NCBI GenBank assembly: GCA_021297815.1 | Contig: JAJTGK010000064.1 | Location: forward strand, 1-36,767 | Direction of reading: 5' to 3' | Length of the DNA: 36,767 bases | Origin: Planctomycetaceae bacterium | GTDB taxonomy: Bacteria > Planctomycetota > Phycisphaerae > Phycisphaerales > SM1A02 | Shown here: in pieces, positions 24,234-30,926 of the stretch | Layout of the letters: each line of letters opens with the position of its first letter | How positions within the stretch are numbered: the stretch's first letter is position 1 | The notes under the pieces: generated by a model | Told to the model about the DNA's origin: nothing | Databases searched by the model: none | The model's input: only the letters and a program-made list of their open reading frames with translations | Made by a program: the position numbers and the translations under genes

Positions 24234-26339
24234 TCAGCAGGTCGGGCAGGCGCCCCAGCCACCGAGGAGGATCGAGAGGTCGGCGGCATTGGTCGTGCCG
24301 TCGCCGTTGAGGTCGCCACCCGCGCCGTTCCACGCGCCGAGGAGGACCGAGAGGTCCGCAGCGTTCGTCACGCCGTCAGCGTTGAAGTCGGTCGCGCAAG
24401 CCGGGCAGGGGTTGCCCAGGATGTTGAGGGCGGGCGAGTAGACCACCGCAGCCGACGAACCGGCGCAGGGGAAGTACACGCCGTTGAGGGCGGTGTACTT
24501 CACGAAGCCGGCGGCAGCCGTGTTGCCTTCGCACTCGTTCGTCGTACCGGCGATCACGACCTCGTTGGCGGGGCCGCTACCCGACTGGACGCTCGAGCGC
24601 CACAGGAAGTAGCCACCCGGGAGGGCGGGATCGGGGAAGACGACGGGCGAGTTCGGTGCACCGATGAACCACGCGTAGTTCGAGAGCACCGCCTGGCCGT
24701 CGCTCGCGCGGCAGGGGTTGCCGACCGCCGAAGCGAAGACCGTCAGGTAGTACTCACCCGCGGGGAGGACGAGATCCGCGAAGATGTCGGCCTCGCCGTT
24801 GGCGCCGAGGGTCGGATAGGTGATCTGACCCGAGGCGACCTGGTTCGCCGCGTAGTTCGGCACGGTCGTGCCCGAGCGGCTCCAGATGATCCAGTTGAAC
24901 TTCTCGTTGAGGGTGCCAGCGGGCTGGAAGCCTTCGGGCGAGATGCGGGCGAGCTTCCACGAGTTCTGCGGGCCCGAACCATCGGGGTCAGAGACCGTGA
25001 AGGGAACCGCGAGCCAACGCTGCGGAGCGGTGGCCGCGATCGGGCCGCTCGAGAGGCCGAGGTTCACACCAGCGCCAGCGGCGTCGCAGACGGCCGCGTG
25101 GGTGCCCGTCGTGTAGACGACGCGCTCGACGGTGATCTGGACATTGCCCGCGCCAGCGGTGCCTTCGGTGCCGGGGGTGGCCGGGTTGCCCCAGATACCC
25201 ACGCGCCAGAGGTAGTACTGGCCAGCGACAACGCCGGGGAGGACAGCGCCCTCGCCGCCGATGCCGTTGACATCGACGCAGCCGAGGAAGTTGTTGGCGA
25301 GGTCAGCACCGACCACGGTCGAGGTCGCGCCCAGGCCGTAGGCCGAGAGGACGACATCCTGGGTCGGCGAGTTGCAGATCAGGGTCATGTTGCCGTCGGC
25401 GGGCGACTGGGTGACGAACCAGACATCCTTGAGGGTGTCCGAGCCGCACTGGCCGTTGTTCGGGCCGTCGGTCGTGGCGTTCGTGTTGTCGAACACAACG
25501 ATCGCGTCGATCGCAGCAGCGGTCGGCGAGGTCGCGCAGTCGTTGGCAACGCCCGCGCCAGGAGCCGAGCAGTTGTAGACGAAGATGCCGCAGCCGCCGT
25601 TGGCGGTGGGCTGCTGGGCCGCGGTGGCGCAGCTGGCGTCCCACGCGATGTCGCAGCAGAGCGGGTTGATCGTGCAGATGCGATCGCAGCAGGCCACATC
25701 GGTGCAGCCAGCCTGGGCGGGGGTCGCCACGCCGCAGGTGCCGCCAGCGGGGTTGCCGCACGACGAGAACTGCGAGAAGCGCGCCGACACGGTCGCGAGG
25801 TACGGCGACTCGCAGGGAACGCCACCCGAGGTGGAGAACTGCGTGGTCACGATGCACATGTAGGTGCCCGGTGCCGCGTAGAACTCGGGGTAGGCCGCGG
25901 GGCAGGTCGTGAAGGCGAAGCCACCGACCGAATCGCAGTCAGGAGTGACTCCGTCAGCGAGGAAGTTGCCCGAGAAGATGAGGATCTGGCCGGCGGGAGC
26001 GGCAGCGGGGTCGGTCATCGCGACCGAGATGTTGACGAAGCAACCCTCGGTGACGGTGAACGAGTACCAGTCGATGTCGCGCGAGCCCGAAGCCGCGTCG
26101 GCGCCGCAGGTGCCGCTGATGGTGAACGACGACGAAGCCGTCGAAAGGTTGCCGGTCGCCTGGAAGGCGACGGGGCTGACATTGCAGCCGCCGTTGGGGT
26201 CGGCCGTGCCCGTCACGGGGCAGCCGCCATCGTTCTGGACATAGTTACCCGTACCCGTGGTGCACTGGCCATACGCCGAGGCCGCCAGCAGCGTCCCGAG
26301 CAGCGCTGCGCCGGCGCTCATGTACTTACCGCGAATCAT
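24234..26339 (-). CDS. Large secreted protein with dockerin-like C-terminal repeats
   Basis: A 701-residue exported protein of unknown function. MIRGKYMSAGAALLGTLLAA and SAYG form the signal peptide (1-24). The body consists of Gly/Ala/Thr-rich beta-type sequence with several Cys-bounded segments. A short cysteine cluster, VACCDRICTINPLCCDIAWD, is a motif type seen in extracellular proteins of Planctomycetota and myxobacteria. The last 57 residues (645-701) hold two dockerin-type calcium loops, DFNADGVTNAADLSVLLGAW and DLNGDGTTNAADLSILLGGW, bounded by CPAC and CPTC. Dockerin modules bind cohesins, but no cohesin is visible here and a cell-surface or sorting role is equally possible. The ATG at 26339 is chosen because GGAGG lies five bases before it; an ATG at 26351 overlaps that site. 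Confidence 0.88.
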   Translation of the reverse strand: MIRGKYMSAGAALLGTLLAASAYGQCTTGTGNYVQNDGGCPVTGTADPNGGCNVSPVAFQATGNLSTASSSFTISGTCGADAASGSRDIDWYSFTVTEGCFVNISVAMTDPAAAPAGQILIFSGNFLADGVTPDCDSVGGFAFTTCPAAYPEFYAAPGTYMCIVTTQFSTSGGVPCESPYLATVSARFSQFSSCGNPAGGTCGVATPAQAGCTDVACCDRICTINPLCCDIAWDASCATAAQQPTANGGCGIFVYNCSAPGAGVANDCATSPTAAAIDAIVVFDNTNATTDGPNNGQCGSDTLKDVWFVTQSPADGNMTLICNSPTQDVVLSAYGLGATSTVVGADLANNFLGCVDVNGIGGEGAVLPGVVAGQYYLWRVGIWGNPATPGTEGTAGAGNVQITVERVVYTTGTHAAVCDAAGAGVNLGLSSGPIAATAPQRWLAVPFTVSDPDGSGPQNSWKLARISPEGFQPAGTLNEKFNWIIWSRSGTTVPNYAANQVASGQITYPTLGANGEADIFADLVLPAGEYYLTVFASAVGNPCRASDGQAVLSNYAWFIGAPNSPVVFPDPALPGGYFLWRSSVQSGSGPANEVVIAGTTNECEGNTAAAGFVKYTALNGVYFPCAGSSAAVVYSPALNILGNPCPACATDFNADGVTNAADLSVLLGAWNGAGGDLNGDGTTNAADLSILLGGWGACPTC

Positions 26340-26427
26340 GCGATCCTCCAAAATCTGAACCTTGGACTTGTGGGACGGTCAATCCTCGGAAACCGGATCC
26401 GAGCGATTACCTCATCAAGCAACCTCG

Positions 26428-26455
26428 ACAGTACTTCGGTCCGAGAGGAAGACAA
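26428..26455 (-). promoter_or_regulatory. Candidate promoter of the dockerin-tailed gene
   Basis: TTGTCT (26455-26450) and TACTGT (26433-26428) on the - strand are 16 bases apart, within the most AT-rich stretch of this intergenic region. The leader would be about 82 bases. Judged by consensus fit only. Confidence 0.4.
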
Positions 26456-26961
26456 AATGAGAGTGGGTGGAATTTTTGCGAAGATGCGATCAGATTCGTT
26501 GCGGTCGCGGGGGGAGGCGGTGCAGGATGTCCGCGTGGGCTCTGCAAAGGTCGCGCACTGCGGCGCTTGGCTTGCGCTCCAGGCTCGGCTCCTGAAGACG
26601 ATTGTGCAGGCTCTTGAATTGTTCTCGGACGCACATTTCCTCGCAGGCTGCGCGCCGTGTTCCACCCCTCGGCGTACCGTCGCGCAAGCGACAGGGCGTC
26701 TTTGGCTTGGCATCGCCAACCTGTCCGAGGCCGAAATCGTCCCTTCCGCCGGGACGCGGGGGGCTGCTCGGATCTGCGCTCGAAGGGACCCTGCGGCTCT
26801 GAGCCGCAAGGGTCCCGTGAGGTTGGGCGCCGATGGTCAAGACCCTCCAACTGTGTGCGGTGCCCGCGGGCTTCGATTGTTCGCCCGCAACCAAAGCCGC
26901 TGTGGCCTGCGGTCCGTCCGGGCGAGCTCGCAGGAGATCGGGATCGGGGCGGCGACGCCGG
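26456..26961. other. Gene-poor stretch with imperfect hairpin
   Basis: About 500 bases with no ORF that resembles a protein. The main structure is GGGACCCTGCGGCTC (26785-26799) pairing with GAGCCGCAAGGGTCCC (26801-26816) with one bulged A, about 145 bases beyond the stop of the GNAT gene. No T-run follows on either strand. It may stabilise the 3' end of the thrS-GNAT transcript or belong to a small RNA. No tRNA T-loop motif is present. Confidence 0.4.
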
Positions 26962-27861
26962 TCAGCCGAGCTCGAAGCTCGTGACGGCGTAGATGCGCTG
27001 CCACGGCAATGCGGGCGACGGGCCGAGGTGCATGCGGGTGCAGCGGAAGACTTCGCGCATGCCGCGGCGCGCCGCGAGGGCGATCGCGGCGGGGTTCGAC
27101 TCGGGCATGTCGAGGAACAGGGTCGAGCCTGCGAGGCGGCGTTCGAGTTCGTCGAGGAGCGACTCGGCGACGCGTTCGTCGCGCGCGAAGAGCGGTCCCA
27201 CGCGATGTCCGCCGTCGGTCGCGCGCGCGACGGCGAGGCCCTCGATGCGGCCGTGCTCGACGAACGCGATCGCGTGCCGCGCGGCGGGGGCGATCCACGC
27301 GGCAAGAAAGCGCGGGCGCGGCGCGGGGAAATGCGCGGCGTCGAACGCGGCGAGCGCGTCGAACGGGATCGATCGCGCGTCGACGATCTCGGCGGGGGTG
27401 TGGCCGCCGCAATCCTGCGTCTGCCACGCGAACCGCACCTCGAGGTGGTCGGCGTGGAATCCGCCGCGCTCGTAGAACGCACGCATCGCGCTCACGGCCG
27501 CCATGCCGATCGCGGCGCCTGGCGCGAGCCGCGCGCGCAGGAGGTCGCGTCGGGCGTACCAGAGCGCGTGTCCGACGCCGTGCCCGCGGTGGGCCGTCTC
27601 GACGAGGAAGAACCCCATGAAACCGTAGCGCCCGTCGTAGGAGACGATCGATCCGCCGCCGATCGCCCGGCCGTCGATGCGCGCCTCGACGAATCCCTCG
27701 GGATCCTGCGCCCAGAACGCGTCGTCGTCGCCCGCGCCTGGCAGCCAGCCCTCGGCGCGTGCCATCTCGACGAGCCGCGACAGGCCCGCGCGGTCGGCGC
27801 GCACGACCTCAAGCGCCGCTTCATCGCCTCGCCGTTCGTCGGAAGCGCCTTCGTGAGCCAT
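26962..27861 (-). CDS. GNAT family N-acetyltransferase, two-domain
   Basis: A 299-residue acetyl-CoA-dependent acyltransferase. The N-terminal half carries a GNAT core, with the acetyl-CoA loop HRGHGVGHALW (about residues 91-101) after the strand GFMGFFLVE, and AMRAFYERGGFHADHLEVRF as the last part of the fold. The C-terminal half (about 155-299), with HAIAFVEHGRIEGLAVAR and LFLDMPESNPAAIALAARRG, resembles the second domain of YitH/YitI-like two-domain GNAT proteins. Substrate not evident. It starts 34 bases after the thrS stop and is likely co-transcribed with it. No link to tRNA charging is implied. Confidence 0.82.
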   Translation of the reverse strand: MAHEGASDERRGDEAALEVVRADRAGLSRLVEMARAEGWLPGAGDDDAFWAQDPEGFVEARIDGRAIGGGSIVSYDGRYGFMGFFLVETAHRGHGVGHALWYARRDLLRARLAPGAAIGMAAVSAMRAFYERGGFHADHLEVRFAWQTQDCGGHTPAEIVDARSIPFDALAAFDAAHFPAPRPRFLAAWIAPAARHAIAFVEHGRIEGLAVARATDGGHRVGPLFARDERVAESLLDELERRLAGSTLFLDMPESNPAAIALAARRGMREVFRCTRMHLGPSPALPWQRIYAVTSFELG

Positions 27862-27895
27862 GCCGCGGATCCTGTCGCGCCGTTGCGCCGCGCGC

Positions 27896-30058
27896 CTACT
27901 TCGTCAACGCCGCCTGCACGGTTCCCGCGGCGCCAGAGAGCAGCCGCCCCTCGATCTCGGCCGCGATGCCGTCGACGAACGCCGCGAACGCCATCTCGCC
28001 GAGGTTCGCCTCGACGCCGCGCGCGCGCACGCTCACGACGCGGTTCTCGGCGTCGCGCGGCCCGACGACCGCCATGTACGGGATCTTCTCCTCGGCGGCG
28101 ACCTTGATCTTCGCCTGCACGCGGTCGTTCGAGTGGTCGACCGTGGCGCGCACGCCGCGGGCCTTGAGCGCGGCGACGAGTTCGTCGGCGTACGCCGAGC
28201 TCTTCTCGCTGATCGGCAGCACGCGCACCTGCTCGGGGTTGAGCCAGCAGGGGAACGCGCCCGCGAAGTGCTCGATGAGCACGCCGCAGAAGCGCTCCAT
28301 CGAGCCGAACGGCGCGCGGTGGATCATGACGGGGCGGTGCGGGCGGTTGTCGGCGCCGACATACGAGAGGTCGAATCGGATCGGCAGGTTGTAGTCGACC
28401 TGCACCGTGCCGAGCTGCCACGAGCGGCCGATCACATCCTTCACCACGAAGTCGATCTTGGGGCCGTAGAACGCGGCCTCGCCTGGTTCCTCGCTGAAGG
28501 GGACGCCGAGCGTCTTCGCGGCGTCGCGGCAGGCCTGCTCGGCCTTGTCCCAGTTCGCGGGGTCGCCGACATACTTGGTGCCGTCGGGGTCGCGCAGGCC
28601 GACGCGCACGCGGTAGTCGTTCATGCCGAGCGTCGAGAAGATGATCTTGACGAGCGAGAGGCAGCCGAGGACCTCCTCGGCGACCTGGTCCTCGCGCACG
28701 AAGAGGTGCGCGTCGTCCTGGGTGAAGCCGCGCACGCGGGTCATGCCGTTGAGCTCGCCCGACTGCTCCCAGCGGTACACCGTGCCGAACTCGGCGAGGC
28801 GCACGGGCATGTCGCGGTAGCTGTGGGGTTCGCTCGCGAAGATCTTCGCGTGGTGCGGGCAGTTCATGGGCTTCAGCAGGAAGCCGTTCACCAGGCGGTC
28901 GGCGTCCATCACGCGGTCGGCGCCGATGACCTCGCGGCCCGTGCGCGTGTTGAGCTGGTCTGCGAACTGCGCGCTCACGCCGTCGAGGCGCGCGACGAGT
29001 TCGGCGCACGAGCAGCCCGAGTCGCACAGCTTCGCGAGGTCGTCGCCCTCGGGGATCGCAGGGAACTGCGACTCCTTGTAGTACGGGAAGTGGCCGCTCG
29101 TCTTGTACAGGTCGAGCTTGCCGATGTGCGGCGTGTAGACCTGGTGGTAGCCCTGCTTGCGCAGCTCGGCGCCGATGAAGTTCTGCAGCTCGTTGCGCAC
29201 GATGCTGCCCTTCGGCGTCCACAGGATCAGGCCCTGGCCGACCATCTCGTCGATGTGGAAGAGCCGCAGCTGCTTGCCGAGCGTGCGGTGGTCGCGCTTC
29301 TTCGCCTCCTCCTGGAGGCGCACATGCTGCTCGAGCTCCTCCTTGGTCGCGAACGCCGTGCCGTACACGCGCGTGAGCCGGTCGAGCTTCTCGTCGCCCT
29401 TCCAGTAGCTCGACGCGAGCGAGAGCACCTTGAACGCGCCGATGCGGCCCGTCGAAGGCACATGCGGGCCGCGGCAGAGGTCTTCCCAGTTCCTGCCAGG
29501 CTCGCCCGTCGCGTACCACGAGAGCGTGGCGGAGCCCGCCTCGACCGCGCGCTGCGCGTTGTCGAGCTTGAACTTCGAGCCCTCCTTGCCGAGCTTGGCC
29601 ATGCCGTCGGCGACGGGCAGTTCGTAGCGCGTGAACGGGCGGTTCTCGGCGACGATCTTCGCCATCTCGGCCTCGACCTTCTCGAAGTCGTCGGCCGACA
29701 TCACCTTGCCCGAGGGGAAGAGCATGTCGTAGTAGAAGCTGTTCTCGAGCGGCGGGCCGTAGACGAGCTGCACCTCGGGGTAGAGGCGCTGGATGGCCTC
29801 GGCCATGATGTGTGCGCACGAGTGGCGCAGCAGGTAGAGCGCGTCGGGGCTGACCGTGCCGTCGCGGTTCTTCGCGGTGACGATCGCGACCTTGGCGTCG
29901 GCCGCGATGCGGTGCGAGAGGTCGACGAGCTCGCCGTCGACGCGCGCACCGAGGGCGCTCTTGGCAAGTCCCGCGCCGATCGACGCGGCGACCTCCCCTG
30001 CGGTGGGGGCGGAGGCGAATTCCTTGATCGAACCGTCGGGCAGGGTGATGCGGACCAT
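27896..30058 (-). CDS. thrS: Threonine-tRNA ligase with a cysteine-containing insertion
   Basis: ThrS charges tRNA-Thr and edits Ser-tRNA-Thr. The 720-residue protein has a TGS domain (1-62), the editing domain with HSCAH (79-83) and CRGPH (195-199), the class II core (about 265-590) and the anticodon-binding domain (about 600-705). MNCPHH (398-403) has the catalytic zinc ligand Cys400; motif 2 is RVRGFTQDDAH (441-451). It is longer than the E. coli enzyme (642). Most of the extra length is an insertion at about 332-391 between the motif 1 region and MNCPHH; it contains CDSGCSC (345-351). Start ATG at 30058; a TACACT -10 element lies nine bases upstream. Divergent from nrdR. Confidence 0.97.
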   Translation of the reverse strand: MVRITLPDGSIKEFASAPTAGEVAASIGAGLAKSALGARVDGELVDLSHRIAADAKVAIVTAKNRDGTVSPDALYLLRHSCAHIMAEAIQRLYPEVQLVYGPPLENSFYYDMLFPSGKVMSADDFEKVEAEMAKIVAENRPFTRYELPVADGMAKLGKEGSKFKLDNAQRAVEAGSATLSWYATGEPGRNWEDLCRGPHVPSTGRIGAFKVLSLASSYWKGDEKLDRLTRVYGTAFATKEELEQHVRLQEEAKKRDHRTLGKQLRLFHIDEMVGQGLILWTPKGSIVRNELQNFIGAELRKQGYHQVYTPHIGKLDLYKTSGHFPYYKESQFPAIPEGDDLAKLCDSGCSCAELVARLDGVSAQFADQLNTRTGREVIGADRVMDADRLVNGFLLKPMNCPHHAKIFASEPHSYRDMPVRLAEFGTVYRWEQSGELNGMTRVRGFTQDDAHLFVREDQVAEEVLGCLSLVKIIFSTLGMNDYRVRVGLRDPDGTKYVGDPANWDKAEQACRDAAKTLGVPFSEEPGEAAFYGPKIDFVVKDVIGRSWQLGTVQVDYNLPIRFDLSYVGADNRPHRPVMIHRAPFGSMERFCGVLIEHFAGAFPCWLNPEQVRVLPISEKSSAYADELVAALKARGVRATVDHSNDRVQAKIKVAAEEKIPYMAVVGPRDAENRVVSVRARGVEANLGEMAFAAFVDGIAAEIEGRLLSGAAGTVQAALTK

Positions 30059-30067
30059 GGGAGGGCG

Positions 30068-30125
30068 AGTGTAACCCGCGCCGCCGCCGCGATGCGTGGG
30101 CGGAATGCGGGGAACGGGGTATCCT
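30068..30125. promoter_or_regulatory. Divergent thrS / nrdR promoters
   Basis: The 83-base gap holds both promoters. On the - strand TACACT (30073-30068) is nine bases from the thrS ATG, predicting a leader of about three bases. On the + strand TATCCT (30120-30125) is 16 bases from the nrdR GTG, predicting about ten. Neither has a good -35 match. The thrS element and its downstream CGCC are identical to those before frr. Confidence 0.5.
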
Positions 30126-30141
30126 GCGGCCCGAGCCGCCC

Positions 30142-30636
30142 GTGAAGTGCCCTTCCTGCAACGCCGACGATGACAGCGTGGTCGACAGCCGCGAGGCCGA
30201 CGGCGGCGCCGCCGTGCGCAGGCGCCGCGAGTGCAACCGCTGCGGGCGTCGGTTCACGACCTACGAGCGCGTCGAGCGCGCCGAGCGGCTCGTCGTGGTG
30301 AAGAAGGACGGCACGCGCGTGCCGTTCAGCGCCGACAATGTGATGCGCGGCATCGTGGCGGCCTGCGGCAAGCGGCCGATCCCAGAGGAGCGCAAGGTCG
30401 CGGTCGTGCGCGAGGTCGAGGACGAGCTCGGCCGCGAGTTCGACCGTGAGGTCTCGTCGACCGAGATCGGCCGCCGCGTGGCCGCGAAGCTGCGGGCGAT
30501 CGACGCGATCGCGTACATCCGCTTTGCGAGCGAGCACGAGGACTTCCGCACGCTCGAGGACATCGCCGCCGAGGTGCGTGCCGTGCAGGAAAGCCCGCGC
30601 GACATGCGGGATCAGAGGCGGTTGTTCGACGGGTGA
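30142..30636 (+). CDS. nrdR: Transcriptional repressor NrdR
   Basis: NrdR represses ribonucleotide reductase genes according to the ATP/dATP level. The 164-residue product has the N-terminal zinc ribbon CPSC (3-6) and CNRC (31-34) and the ATP-cone domain (about 46-136: VVKKDGTRVPFSADNVMRGI, AYIRFASEHEDFRTLEDI). Length is typical. The start is GTG at 30142, giving MKCPSC as in the family. No nrd genes are in the window. Its last 25 bases overlap the 3' end of the convergent small winged-helix gene. Confidence 0.96.
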   Translation: MKCPSCNADDDSVVDSREADGGAAVRRRRECNRCGRRFTTYERVERAERLVVVKKDGTRVPFSADNVMRGIVAACGKRPIPEERKVAVVREVEDELGREFDREVSSTEIGRRVAAKLRAIDAIAYIRFASEHEDFRTLEDIAAEVRAVQESPRDMRDQRRLFDG

Positions 30637-30926
30637 CCGCTCGAGCCGGGAAGGCCTGCCAGCGCCTGTGCGAGGCGCTCGGCGCCTGCCTTGGTGCGTA
30701 GGGCGCGATCGCCCGCGATCTCGGCGAGTCCTTCCTCGGACAGCTTCCCGAGGGCATGCAGGACCGCAGGCTCAAGCGCGGGATGAAGCCCGAGTCGCTC
30801 CACGAGCCGTGGGATGCCGCAGCCTTCGGCGCCGATCGCGTCGAGGAGGCACAGGCGCTCCACATCGCCGCGGGAAAGCGGTTGCGGTTGGTCGGGGGCG
30901 TTGCTCGATGGGGCGAAGGTGATCAT
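30612..30926 (-). CDS. Small winged-helix-like protein coupled to a helicase
   Basis: A 104-residue protein I do not recognise. Residues 20-86 look like a winged helix: DVERLCLLDAIGAEGCGIPR, the helix pair LVERLGLHPALEPAVLHAL, then KLSEEGLAEIAGDRALRT as wing and KAGAERLAQAL as last helix. The ATG at 30926 overlaps the helicase stop codon (ATGA), so the two proteins are translationally coupled and probably act together or in fixed ratio. The disordered ends (MITFAPSSNAPDQPQP and GSSGHPSNNRL) are Pro/Ser/Asn-rich. DNA binding or binding to the helicase are both possible; neither can be shown from the sequence. Confidence 0.7.
   Translation of the reverse strand: MITFAPSSNAPDQPQPLSRGDVERLCLLDAIGAEGCGIPRLVERLGLHPALEPAVLHALGKLSEEGLAEIAGDRALRTKAGAERLAQALAGLPGSSGHPSNNRL

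Noticed and set aside
26336-26809. 157-codon - strand frame upstream of the dockerin gene
   Set aside because: Overlaps the promoter, ribosome-binding site and start of the dockerin gene and includes the AT-rich patch; sequence is not protein-like.
20791-26984. Two + strand open frames of about 1000 codons opposite infC, the beta-helix gene and the dockerin gene
   Set aside because: They mirror real genes that have signal peptides, ribosome-binding sites and terminators; the antisense products have no recognisable fold.
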